This document shows, piece by piece, positions 38,083 through 50,670 of a stretch of 60,000 nt of DNA. A program made the position numbers and the translations under genes. Source of the stretch: Membranipora membranacea (lineage: Eukaryota > Bryozoa > Gymnolaemata > Cheilostomatida > Membraniporidae). The notes under the pieces were generated by a model. The model was not told the origin of the DNA. It worked only from the letters and a program-made list of their open reading frames with translations, and made no database searches. The stretch covers positions 15,254,001-15,314,000 of the forward strand of contig OU612068.1 in the NCBI GenBank assembly GCA_914767715.1. The letters are read 5' to 3'. Position 1 is the stretch's first letter. Every line of letters starts with the position of its first letter.

Positions 38083-41000
38083 GCGCAAATATTGGGACGA
38101 TCGGACAAGAATTGGCGAAGTTATAGCGAAAAACGTCGCTAAAACGGACGAAAGTGTTTATCTCACTGAGTTGAGCATCTTGGTGAAAAAAATGCGCATT
38201 TTCAAAAAACTTTCAAATTTCAAACTGAAACACTTATTCAGACTCAGCTTTTCGCTGCGAGTCTAATGGCGCAAATATCGGGACGATCGGACAAGAATTG
38301 GCGAAGTTATAGCGAAAAACATCGCTAAAACGGACGAAAGTCTTTATCTCACTGAGTTGAGCATCTTGGTGAAAAAAATGCGCATTTTGAAAAAACTTTC
38401 AAATTTCAAACTGAAACACTTATTCAGACTCAGCTTTTCGCTGCGAGTCTAATGGCGCAAATATCGGGACGATCGGACAAGAATTGGCGAAGTTATAGCG
38501 AAAAACGTCGCTAAAACGGACGAAAGTGTTTATCTCACTGAGTTGAGCATCTTGGTGAAAAAAATGCGCATTTTGAAAAAACTTTCAAATTTCAAACTGA
38601 AACACTTATTCAGACTCAGCTTTTCGCTGCGAGTCTAATGGCGCAAATATCGGGACGATCGGACACGAATTGGCGAAGTTATAGCGAAAAACGTCGCTAA
38701 AACGGACGAAAGTGTTTATCTCACTGAGTTGAGCATCTTGGTGAAAAAAATGCGCATTTTCAAAAAACTTTCAAATTTCAAACTGAAACACTTATTCAGA
38801 CTCAGCTTTTCGCTGCGAGTCTAATGGCGCAAATATCGGGACGATCGGACAAGAATTGGCGAAGTTATAGCGAAAAACGTCGCTAAAACGGACGAAAGTG
38901 TTTATCTCACTGAGTTGAGCATCTTGGTGAAAAAAATGCGCATTTTCAAAAAACTTTCAAATTTCAAACTGAAACACTTATTCAGACTCAGCTTTTCGCT
39001 GCGAGTCTAATGGCGCAAATATCGGGACGATCGGACAAGAATTGGCGAAGTTATAGCGAAAAACGTCGCTAAAACGGACGAAAGTGTTTATCTCACTGAG
39101 TTGAGCATCTTGGTGAAAAAAATGCGCATTTTGAAAAAACTTTCAAATTTCAAACTGAAACACTTATTCAGACTCAGCTTTTCGCTGCGAGTCTAATGGC
39201 GCAAATATCGGGACGATCGGACAAGAATTGGCGAAGTTATAGCGAAAAACGTCGCTAAAACGGACGAAAGTGTTTATCTCACTGAGTTGAGCATCTTGGT
39301 GAAAAAAATGCGCATTTTGAAAAAACTTTCAAATTTCAAACTGAAACACTTATTCAGACTCAGCTTTTCGCTGCGAGTCTAATGGCGCAAAATATCGGGA
39401 CGATCGGACAAGAATTGGCGAAGTTATAGCGAAAAACGTCGCTAAAACGGACGAAAGTGTTTATCTCACTGAGTTGAGCATCTTGGTGAAAAAAATGCGC
39501 ATTTTGAAAAAACTTTCAAATTTCAAACTGAAACACTTATTCAGACTCAGCTTTTCGCTGCGAGTCTAATGGCGCAAATATCGGGACGATCGGACAAGAA
39601 TTGGCGAAGTTATAGCGAAAAACGTCGCTAAAACGGACGAAAGTGTTTATCTCACTGAGTTGAGCATCTTGGTGAAAAAAATGCGCATTTTGAAAAAACT
39701 TTCAAATTTCAAACTGAAACACTTATTCAGACTCAGCTTTTCGCTGCGAGTCTAATGGCGCAAATATCGGGACGATCGGACACGAATTGGCGAAGTTATA
39801 GCGAAAAACGTCGCTAAAACGGACGAAAGTGTTTATCTCACTGAGTTGAGCATCTTGGTGAAAAAAATGCGCATTTTCAAAAAACTTTCAAATTTCAAAC
39901 TGAAACACTTATTCAGACTCAGCTTTTCGCTGCGAGTCTAATGGCGCAAATATCGGGACGACCGGACAAGAATTGGCGAAGTTATAGCGAAAAACGTCGC
40001 TAAAGCGGACGAAAGTGTTTATCTCACTGAGTTGAGCATCTTGGTGAAAAAAATGCGCATTTTGAAAAAACTTTCAAATTTCAAACTGAAACACTTATTC
40101 AGACTCAGCTTTTCGCTGCGAGTCTAATGGCGCAAATATCGGGACGATCGGACAAGAATTGGCGAAGTTATTGCGAAAAACGTCGCTAAAACGGACGAAA
40201 GTGTTTATCTCACTGAGTTGAGCATCTTGGTGAAAAAAATGCGCATTTTGAAAAAACTTTCAAATTTCAAACTGAAACACTTATTCAGACTCAGCTTTTC
40301 GCTGCGAGTCTAATGGCGCAAATATCGGGACGATCGGACAAGAATTGGCGAAGTTATAGCGAAAAACGTCGCTAAAACGGACGAAAGTGTTTATCTCACT
40401 GAGTTGAGCATCTTGGTGAAAAAAATGCGCATTTTGAAAAAACTTTCAAATTTCAAACTGAAACACTTATTCAGACTCAGCTTTTCGCTGCGAGTCTAAT
40501 GGCGCAAAATATCGGGACGATCGGACAAGAATTGGCGAAGTTATAGCGAAAAACGTCGCTAAAACGGACGAAAGTGTTTATCTCACTGAGTTGAGCATCT
40601 TGGTGAAAAAAATGCGCATTTTCAAAAAACTTTCAAATTTCAAACTGAAACACTTATTCAGACTCAGCTATTCGCTGCGAGTCTAATGGCGCAAATATCG
40701 GGACGATCGGACAAGAATTGGCGAAGTTATAGCGAAAAACGTCGCTAAAACGGACGAAAGTGTTTATCTCACTGAGTTGAGCATCTTGGTGAAAAAAATG
40801 CGCATTTTCAAAAAACTTTCAAATTTCAAACTGAAACACTTATTCAGACTCAGCTTTTCGCTGCGAGTCTAATGGCGCAAATATCGGGACGATCGGACAA
40901 GAATTGGCGAAGTTATAGCGAAAAACGTCGCTAAAACGAACGAAAGTGTTTATCTCACTGAGTTGAGCATCTTGGTGAAAAAAATGCGCATTTTGAAAAA

Positions 41001-44000
41001 ACTTTCAAATTTCAAACTGAAACAATTATTCAGACTCAGCTTTTCGCTGCGAGTCTAATGGCGCAAATATCGGGACGATCGGACAAGAATTGGCGAAGTT
41101 ATAGCGAAAAACGTCGCTAAAACGGACGAAAGTGTTTATCTCACTGAGTTGAGCATCTTGGTGAAAAAAATGCGCATTTTCAAAAAACTTTCAAATTTCA
41201 AACTGAAACACTTATTCAGACTCAGCTTTTCGCTGCGAGTCTAATGGCGCAAATATCGGGACAATCGGACAAGAATTGGCGAAGTTATAGCGAAAAACAT
41301 CGCTAAAACGGACGAAAGTGTTTATCTCACTGAGTTGAGCATCTTGGTGAAAAAAATGCGCATTTTGAAAAAACTTTCAAATTTCAAACTGAAACACTTA
41401 TTCAGACTCAGCTTTTCGCTGCGAGTCTAATGGCGCAAATATCGGGACGATCGGACAAGAATTGGCGAAGTTATAGCGAAAAACGTCGCTAAAACGGACG
41501 AAAGTGTTTATCTCACTGAGTTGAGCATCTTGGTGAAAAAAATGCGCATTTTGAAAAAACTTTCAAATTTCAAACTGAAACACTTATTCAGACTCAGCTT
41601 TTCGCTGCGAGTCTAATGGCGCAAATATCGGGACGATCGGACAAGAATTGGCGAAGTTATAGCGAAAAACGTCGCTAAAACGGACGAAAGTGTTTATCTC
41701 ACTGAGTTGAGCATCTTGGTGAAAAAAATGCGCATTTTGAAAAAACTTTCAAATTTCAAACTGAAACACTTATTCAGACTCAGCTTTTCGCTGCGAGTCT
41801 AATGGCGCAAATATCGGGACGATCGGACAAGAATTGGCGAAGTTATAGCGAAAAACGTCGCTAAAACGGACGAAAGTGTTTATCTCACTGAGTTGACCAT
41901 CTTGGTGAAAAAAGTGCGCATTTTCAAAAAACTTTCAAATTTCAAACTGAAACACTTATTCAGACTCAGCTTTTCGCTGCGAGTCTAATGGCGCAAATAT
42001 TGGGACGATCGGACAAGAATTGGCGAAGTTATAGCGAAAAACGTCGCTAAAACGGACGAAAGTGTTTATCTCACTGAGTTGAGCATCTTGGTGAAAAAAA
42101 TGCGCATTTTGAAAAAACTTTCAAATTTCAAACTGAAACACTTATTCAGACTCAGCTTTTCGCTGCGAGTCTAATGGCGCAAATATCGGGACGATCGGAC
42201 AAGAATTGGCGAAGTTATAGCGAAAAACGTCGCTAAAACGGACGAAAGTGTTTATCTCACTGAGTTGAGCATCTTGGTGAACAAAATGCGCATTTTGAAA
42301 AAACTTTCAAATTTCAAACTGAAACACTTATTCAGACTCAGCTTTTCGCTGCGAGTCTAATGGCGCAAATATCGGGACGATCGGACAAGAATTGGCGAAG
42401 TTATAGCGAAAAACGTCGCTAAAACGGACGAAAGTGTTTATCTCACTGAGTTGAGCATCTTGGTGAAAAAAATGCGCATTTTGAAAAAACTTTCAAATTT
42501 CAAACTGAAACACTTATTCAGACTCAGCTTTTCGCTGCGAGTCTAATGGCGCAAATATCGGGACGATCGGACAAGAATTGGCGAAGTTATAGCGAAAAAC
42601 GTCGCTAAAACGGACGAAAGTGTTTATCTCACTGAGTTGAGCATCTTGGTGAAAAAAATGCGCATTTTGAAAAAACTTTCAAATTTCAAACTGAAACACT
42701 TATTCAGACTCAGCTTTTCGCTGCGAGTCTAATGGCGCAAATATCGGGACGATCGGACAAGAATTGGCGAAGTTATAGCGAAAAACGTCGCTAAAACGGA
42801 CGAAAGTGTTTATCTCACTGAGTTGAGCATCTTGGTGAAAAAAATGCGCATTTTGAAAAAACTTTCAAATTTCAAACTGAAACACTTATTCAGACTCAGC
42901 TTTTCGCTGCGAGTCTACTGGCGCAAATATCGGGACGATCGGACAAGAATTGGCGAAGTTATAGCGAAAAACGTCGCTAAAACGGACGAAAGTGTTTATC
43001 TCACAGAGTTGAGCATCTTGGTGAAAAAAATGCGCATTTTCAAAAAACTTTCAAATTTCAAACTGAAACACTTATTCAGACTCAGCTTTTCGCTGCGAGT
43101 CTAATGGCGCAAATATTGGGACGATCGGACAAGAATTGGCGAAGTTATAGCGAAAAACGTCGCTAAAACGGACGAAAGTGTTTATCTCACTGAGTTGAGC
43201 ATCTTGGTGAAAAAAATGCGCATTTTGAAAAAACTTTCAAATTTCAAACTGAAACACTTATTCAGACTCAGCTTTTCGCTGCGAGTCTAATGGCGCAAAT
43301 ATCGGGACGATCGGACAAGAATTGGCGAAGTTATAGCGAAAAACGTCGCTAAAACGGACGAAAGTGTTTATCTCACTGAGTTGAGCATCTTGGTGAAAAA
43401 AATGCGCATTTTGAAAAAACTTTCAAATTTCAAACTGAAACACTTATTCAGACTCAGCTTTTCGCTGCGAGTCTAATGGCGCAAATATCGGGACGATCGG
43501 ACAAGAATTGGCGAAGTTATAGCGAAAAACGTCGCTAAAACGGACGAAAGTGTTTATCTCACTGAGTTGAGCATCTTGGTGAAAAAAATGCGCATTTTGA
43601 AAAAACTTTCAAATTTCAAACTGAAACACTTATTCAGACTCAGCTTTTCGCTGCGAGTCTACTGGCGCAAATATCGGGACGATCGGACAAGAATTGGCGA
43701 AGTTATAGCGAAAAACGTCGCTAAAACGGACGAAAGTGTTTATCTCACAGAGTTGAGCATCTTGGTGAAAAAAATGCGCATTTTGAAAAAACTTTCAAAT
43801 TTCAAACTGAAACACTTATTCAGACTCAGCTTTTCGCTGCGAGTCTAATGGCGCAAATATTGGGACGATCGGACAAGAATTGGCGAAGTTATAGCGAAAA
43901 ACGTCGCTAAAACGGACGAAAGTGTTTATCTCACTGAGTTGAGCATCTTGGTGAAAAAAATGCGCATTTTGAAAAAACTTTCAAATTTCAAACTGAAACA

Positions 44001-45986
44001 CTTATTCAGACTCAGCTTTTCGCTGCGAGTCTAATGGCGCAAATATCGGGACGATCGGACAAGAATTGGCGAAGTTATAGCGAAAAACGTCGCTAAAACG
44101 GACGAAAGTGTTTATCTCACTGAGTTGAGCATCTTGGTGAAAAAAATGCGCATTTTCAAAAAACTTTCAAATTTCAAACTGAAACACTTATTCAGACTCA
44201 GCTTTTCGCTGCGAGTCTAATGGCGCAAATATCGGGACGATCGGACAAGAATTGGCGAAGTTATAGCGAAAAACGTCGCTAAAACGGACGAAAGTGTTTA
44301 TCTCACTGAGTTGAGCATCTTGGTGAAAAAAATGCGCATTTTGAAAAAACTTTCAAATTTCAAACTGAAACACTTATTCAGACTCAGCTTTTCGCTGCGA
44401 GTCTAATGGCGCAAATATCGGGACGATCGGACAAGAATTGGCGAAGTTATAGCGAAAAACGTCGCTAAAACGGACGAAAGTGTTTATCTCACTGAGTTGA
44501 GCATCTTGGTGAAAAAAATGCGCATTTTGAAAAAACTTTCAAATTTCAAACTGAAACACTTATTCAGACTCAGCTTTTCGCTGCGAGTCTAATGGCGCAA
44601 ATATCGGGACGATCGGACAAGAATTGGCGAAGTTATAGCGAAAAACGTCGCTAAAACGGACGAAAGTGTTTATCTCACTGAGTTGAGCATCTTGGTGAAA
44701 AAAATGCGCATTTTGAAAAAACTTTCAAATTTCAAACTGAAACACTTATTCAGACTCAGCTTTTCGCTGCGAGTCTAATGGCGCAAAATATCGGGACGAT
44801 CGGACAAGAATTGGCGAAGTTATAGCGAAAAACGTCGCTAAAACGGACGAAAGTGTTTATCTCACTGAGTTGAGCATCTTGGTGAAAAAAATGCGCATTT
44901 TCAAAAAACTTTCAAATTTCAAACTGAAACACTTATTCAGACTCAGCTATTCGCTGCGAGTCTAATGGCGCAAATATCGGGACGATCGGACAAGAATTGG
45001 CGAAGTTATAGCGAAAAACGTCGCTAAAACGGACGAAAGTGTTTATCTCACTGAGTTGAGCATCTTGGTGAAAAAAATGCGCATTTTCAAAAAACTTTCA
45101 AATTTCAAACTGAAACACTTATTCAGACTCAGCTTTTCGCTGCGAGTCTAATGGCGCAAATATCGGGACGATCGGACAAGAATTGGCGAAGTTATAGCGA
45201 AAAACGTCGCTAAAACGGACGAAAGTGTTTATCTCACTGAGTTGAGCATCTTGGTGAAAAAAATGCGCATTTTGAAAAAACTTTCAAATTTCAAACTGAA
45301 ACACTTATTCAGACTCAGCTTTTTCGCTGCGAGTCTTATGGCGCAAATATCGGGACGATCGGACAAGAATTGGCGAAGTTATAGCGAAAAACGTCGCTAA
45401 AACGGACGAAAGTGTTTATCTCACTGAGTTGAGCATCTTGGTGAAAACAATCCGCATTTTCAAAAAACTTTCAAATTTCAATCTGAAACACTTATTCAGA
45501 CTCAGCTTTTCGCTGCGAGTCTAATGGCGCAAATATCGGGACGATCGGACAAGAATTGGCGAAGTTATAGCGAAAAAACGTCGCTAAAACGGACGAAAGT
45601 GTTTATCTCACTGAGTTGAGCATCTTGGTGAAAAAAAGTGCGCATTTTCAAAAAACTTTCAAATTTCAAACTGAAACACTTATTCAGACTCAGCTTTTCG
45701 CTGCGAGTCTAATGGCGCAAATATCGGGACGATCGGACACGAATTGGCGAAGTTATAGCGAAAAACGTCGCTAAAACGGACGAAAGTGTTTATCTCACTG
45801 AGTTGAGCATCTTGGTGAAAAAAATGCGCATTTTCAAAAAACTTTCAAATTTCAAACTGAAACACTTATTCAGACTCAGCTTTTCGCTGCGAGTCTAATG
45901 ACGCAAATATCGGGACGATCGGACAAGAATTGGCGAAGTTATAGCGAAAAACGTCGCTAAAACGGACGAAAGTGTTTATCTCACTG

Positions 45987-47847
45987 AGTTGAGCATCTTG
46001 GTGAAAAAAATGCGCATTTTCAAAAAACTTTCAAATTTCAAACTGAAACACTTATTCAGACTCAACTTTTCGCTGCGAGTCTAATGGCGCAAATATCGGG
46101 ACGATCGGACAAGAATTGGCGAAGTTATAGCGAAAAATGTCGCTAAAACGGACGAAAGTGTTTATCTCACTGAGTTGAGCATCTTGGTGAAAAAAATGCG
46201 CATTTTGAAAAAACTTTCAAATTTCAAACTGAAACACTTATTCAGACTCAGCTTTTTGCTGCGAGTCTAATGGCGCAAATATCGGGACGATCGGACAAGA
46301 ATTGGCGAAGTTATAGCGAAAAACGTCGCTAAAACGGACGAAAGTGTTTATCTCACTGAGTTGAGCATCTTGGTGAAAAAAATGCGCATTTTGAAAAAAC
46401 TTTCAAATTTCAAACTGAAACACTTATTCAGACTCAGCTTTTCGCTGCGAGTCTAATGGTGCAGATATCGGGACGATCGGACAAGAATTGGCGAAGTTAT
46501 AGCGAAAAACGTCGCTAAAACGGACGAAAGTGTTTATCTCACTGAGTTGAGCATCTTGGTGAAAAAAATGCGCATTTTCAAAAAACTTTCAAATTTCAAA
46601 CTGAAACACTTATTCAGACTCAGCTTTTCGCTGCGAGTCTAATGGCGCAAATATCGGGACGATCGGACACGAATTGGCGAAGTTATAGCGAAAAACGTCG
46701 CTAAAACGGACGAAAGTGTTTATCTCACTGAGTTGAGCATCTTGGTGAAAAAAATGCGCATTTTGAAAAAACTTTCAAATTTCAAACTGAAACACTTATT
46801 CAGACTCAGCTTTTCGCTGCGAGTCTTATGGCGCAAATATCGGGACGATCGGACAAGAATTGGCGAAGTTATAGCGAAAAACGTCGCTAAAACGGACGAA
46901 AGTGTTTATCTCACTGAGTTGAGCATCTTGATGAAAAAAATGCGCATTTTGAAAAAACTTTCAAATTTCAAACTGAAACACTTATTCAGACTCAGCTTTT
47001 CGCTGCGAGTCTAATGGCGCAAATATCGGGACGATCGGACAAGAATTGGCGAAGTTATAGCGAAAAACGTCGCTAAAACGGACGAAAGTGTTTATCTCAC
47101 TGAGTTGAGCATCTTGGTGAAAAAAATTCGCATTTTCAAAAAACTTTCAAATTTCAAAATGAAACACTTATTCAGACTCAGCTTTTCGCTGCGAGTCTAA
47201 TGGCGCAAATATCGGGACGATCGGACAAGAATTGGCGAAGTTATAGCGAAAAACGTCGCTAAAACGGACGAAAGTGTTTATCTCACTGAGTTGAGCATCT
47301 TGGTGAAAAAAATGCGCATTTTGAAAAAACTTTCAAATTTCAAACTGAAACACTTATTCAGACTCAGCTTTTCGCTGTGAGTCTAATGGCGCAAATATCG
47401 GGACGATCGGACAAGAATTGGCGAAGTTATAGCGAAAAACGTCGCTAAAACGGACGAAAGTGTTTATCTCACTGAGTTGAGCATCTTGGTGAAAAAAATG
47501 CGCATTTTGAAAAAACTTTCAAATTTCAAACTGAAACACTTATTCAGACTCAGCTTTTCGCTGCGAGTCTAATGGCGCAAATATCGGGACGATCGGACAA
47601 GAATTGGCGAAGTTATAGCGAAAAACGTCGCTAAAACGGACGAAAGTGTTTATCTCACTGAGTTGAGCATCTTGGTGAAAAAAATGCGCATTTTGAAAAA
47701 ACTTTCAAATTTCAAACTGAAACACTTATTCAGACTCAGCTTTTCGCTGCGAGTCTAATGGCGCAAAATATCGGGACGATCGGACAAGAATTGGCGAAGT
47801 TATAGCGAAAAACGTCGCTAAAACGGACGAAAGTGTTTATCTCACTG
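45987..47847. repeat. 10-unit higher-order repeat, copy 4
   Basis: Paralog of copy 1 in the right 12.5-kb block (GGTGCAG 46458, GCGCAAAATA 47761), 1861 bp. Private changes include CTCAACTTTTCG in u1 (about 46063), ATTCGC and AAAATGAAAC in u7 (about 47127 and 47159), and CTGTGAG in u8 (about 47377). Confidence 0.88.
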
Positions 47848-49709
47848 AGTTGAGCATCTTGGTGAAAAAAATGCGCATTTTCAAAAAACTTTCAAATTTC
47901 AAACTGAAACACTTATTCAGACTCAGCTTTTCGCTGCGAGTCTAATGGCGCAAATATCGGGACGATCGGACAAGAATTGGCGAAGTTATAGCGAAAAATG
48001 TCGCTAAAACGGACGAAAGTGTTTATCTCACTGAGTTGAGCATCTTGGTGAAAAAAATGCGCATTTTGAAAAAACTTTCAAATTTCAAACTGAAACACTT
48101 ATTCAGACTCAGCTTTTTGCTGCGAGTCTAATGGCGCAAATATCGGGACGATCGGACAAGAATTGGCGAAGTTATAGCGAAAAACGTCGCTAAAACGGAC
48201 GAAAGTGTTTATCTCACTGAGTTGAGCATCTTGGTGAAAAAAATGCGCATTTTGAAAAAACTTTCAAATTTCAAACTGAAACACTTATTCAGACTCAGCT
48301 TTTCGCTGCGAGTCTAATGGTGCAGATATCGGGACGATCGGACAAGAATTGGCGAAGTTATAGCGAAAAACGTCGCTAAAACGGACGAAAGTGTTTATCT
48401 CACTGAGTTGAGCATCTTGGTGAAAAAAATGCGCATTTTCAAAAAACTTTCAAATTTCAAACTGAAACACTTATTCAGACTCAGCTTTTCGCTGCGAGTC
48501 TAATGGCGCAAATATCGGGACGATCGGACACGAATTGGCGAAGTTATAGCGAAAAAACGTCGCTAAAACGGACGAAAGTGTTTATCTCACTGAGTTGAGC
48601 ATCTTGGTGAAAAAAATGCGCATTTTGAAAAAACTTTCAAATTTCAAACTGAAACACTTATTCAGACTCAGCTTTTCGCTGCGAGTCTTATGGCGCAAAT
48701 ATCGGGACGATCGGACAAGAATTGGCGAAGTTATAGCGAAAAACGTCGCTAAAACGGACGAAAGTGTTTATCTCACTGAGTTGAGCATCTTGATGAAAAA
48801 AATGCGCATTTTGAAAAAACTTTCAAATTTCAAACTGAAACACTTATTCAGACTCAGCTTTTCGCTGCGAGTCTAATGGCGCAAATATCGGGACGATCGG
48901 ACAAGAATTGGCGAAGTTATAGCGAAAAACGTCGCTAAAACGGACGAAAGTGTTTATCTCACTGAGTTGAGCATCTTGGTGAAAAAAATGCGCATTTTCA
49001 AAAAACTTTCAAATTTCAAACTGAAACACTTATTCAGACTCAGCTTTTCGCTGCGAGTCTAATGGCGCAAATATCGGGACGATCGGACAAGAATTGGCGA
49101 AGTTATAGCGAAAAACGTCGCTAAAACGGACGAAAGTGTTTATCTCACTGAGTTGAGCATCTTGGTGAAAAAAATGCGCATTTTGAAAAAACTTTCAAAT
49201 TTCAAACTGAAACACTTATTCAGACTCAGCTTTTCGCTGCGAGTCTAATGGCGCAAATATCGGGACGATCGGACAAGAATTGGCGAAGTTATAGCGAAAA
49301 ACGTCGCTAAAACGGACGAAAGTGTTTATCTCACTGAGTTGAGCATCTTGGTGAAAAAAATGCGCATTTTGAAAAAACTTTCAAATTTCAAACTGAAACA
49401 CTTATTCAGACTCAGCTTTTCGCTGCGAGTCTAATGGCGCAAATATCGGGACGATCGGACAAGAATTGGCGAAGTTATAGCGAAAAACGTCGCTAAAACG
49501 GACGAAAGTGTTTATCTCACTGAGTTGAGCATCTTGGTGAAAAAAATGCGCATTTTGAAAAAACTTTCAAATTTCAAACTGAAACACTTATTCAGACTCA
49601 GCTTTTCGCTGCGAGTCTAATGGCGCAAAATATCGGGACGATCGGACAAGAATTGGCGAAGTTATAGCGAAAAACGTCGCTAAAACGGACGAAAGTGTTT
49701 ATCTCACTG
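47848..49709. repeat. 10-unit higher-order repeat, copy 5
   Basis: Directly follows copy 4 and is the paralog of copy 2 (GGTGCAG 48319, GCGCAAAATA 49623), 1862 bp. Its extra A lies in the u4 A-run (about 48551), whereas in copy 2 it lies in u5. That suggests independent A-run gains after duplication. Confidence 0.88.
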
Positions 49710-50650
49710 AGTTGAGCATCTTGGTGAAAAAAATGCGCATTTTCAAAAAACTTTCAAATTTCAAACTGAAACACTTATTCAGACTCAGCTATTCGCTGCG
49801 AGTCTAATGGCGCAAATATCGGGACGATCGGACAAGAATTGGCGAAGTTATAGCGAAAAACGTCGCTAAAACGGACGAAAGTGTTTATCTCACTGAGTTG
49901 AGCATCTTGGTGAAAAAAATGCGCATTTTGAAAAAACTTTCAAATTTCAAACTGAAACACTTATTCAGACTCAGCTTTTCGCTGCGAGTCTAATGGCGCA
50001 AATATCGGGACGATCGGACAAGAATTGGCGAAGTTATAGCGAAAAACGTCGCTAAAACGGACGAAAGTGTTTATCTCACTGAGTTGAGAGCATCTTGGTG
50101 AAAAAAATGCGCATTTTCAAAAAACTTTCAAATTTCAAACTGAAACACTTATTCAGACTCAGCTTTTCGCTGCGAGTCTAATGGCGCAAATATCGGGACG
50201 ATCGGACAAGAATTGGCGAAGTTATAGCGAAAAACATCGCTAAAACGGACGAAAGTGTTTATCTCACTGAGTTGAGCATCTTGGTGAAAAAAATGCGCAT
50301 TTTGAAAAAACTTTCAAATTTCAAACTGAAACACTTATTCAGACTCAGCTTTTCGCTGCGAGTCTAATGGCGCAAATATCGGGACGATCGGACACGAATT
50401 GGCGAAGTTATAGCGAAAAACGTCGCTAAAACGGACGAAAGTGTTTATCTCACTGAGTTGAGCATCTTGGTGAAAATAATGCGCATTTTCAAAAAACTTT
50501 CAAATTTCAAACTGAAACACTTATTCAGACTCAGCTTTTCGCTGCGAGTCTAATGACGCAAATATCGGGACGATCGGACAAGAATTGGCGAAGTTATAGC
50601 GAAAAACGTCGCTAAAACGGACGAAAGTGTTTATCTCACTGAGTTGAGCA

Positions 50651-50670
50651 TCTTGGTGTTTTGAAAAAAC
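50651..50670. other. Domain junction with a 13-bp deletion
   Basis: After TCTTGGTG, which ends at 50658, the sequence runs straight into TTTTGAAAAAAC. The usual seven A's and TGCGCA are missing, 13 bp in all. To the left the units match domain 1 (the paralog of 21.1 kb); to the right they match domain 2. Both sides stay in the same orientation and almost in register, so this looks like a join between two subfamilies by recombination or end joining. Confidence 0.85.

Larger units (their letters stand above)
1..50641. repeat. Array domain 1: mixed C35/G35 monomers
   Basis: Monomers with TTTTC and with TTTTG at position 35 are interleaved throughout this domain. It holds diagnostic variants that I did not see beyond 50.65 kb: GGTGCAGATATC, GACGCAAAT, TTGATGAAA, ACACGAATTGG, CTTTTTGCTG, GCGCAAAATA and TAA-to-TTA. 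It is built from nested block duplications of 10, 24 and 25 units and a long dispersed copy. The domain continues left beyond the window. Confidence 0.9.
38083..50641. repeat. 12.5-kb block, right copy
   Basis: This is the partner of the block at about 8670-21147, with the same tracer order. It has far fewer small indels than the left copy between 38.6 and 42.4 kb. It has one additional unit around 44.8-45.3 kb, including a CTATTCG unit that the left copy lacks at the matching place. It ends at the domain junction at 50658, so the junction truncates the similarity. Confidence 0.85.
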
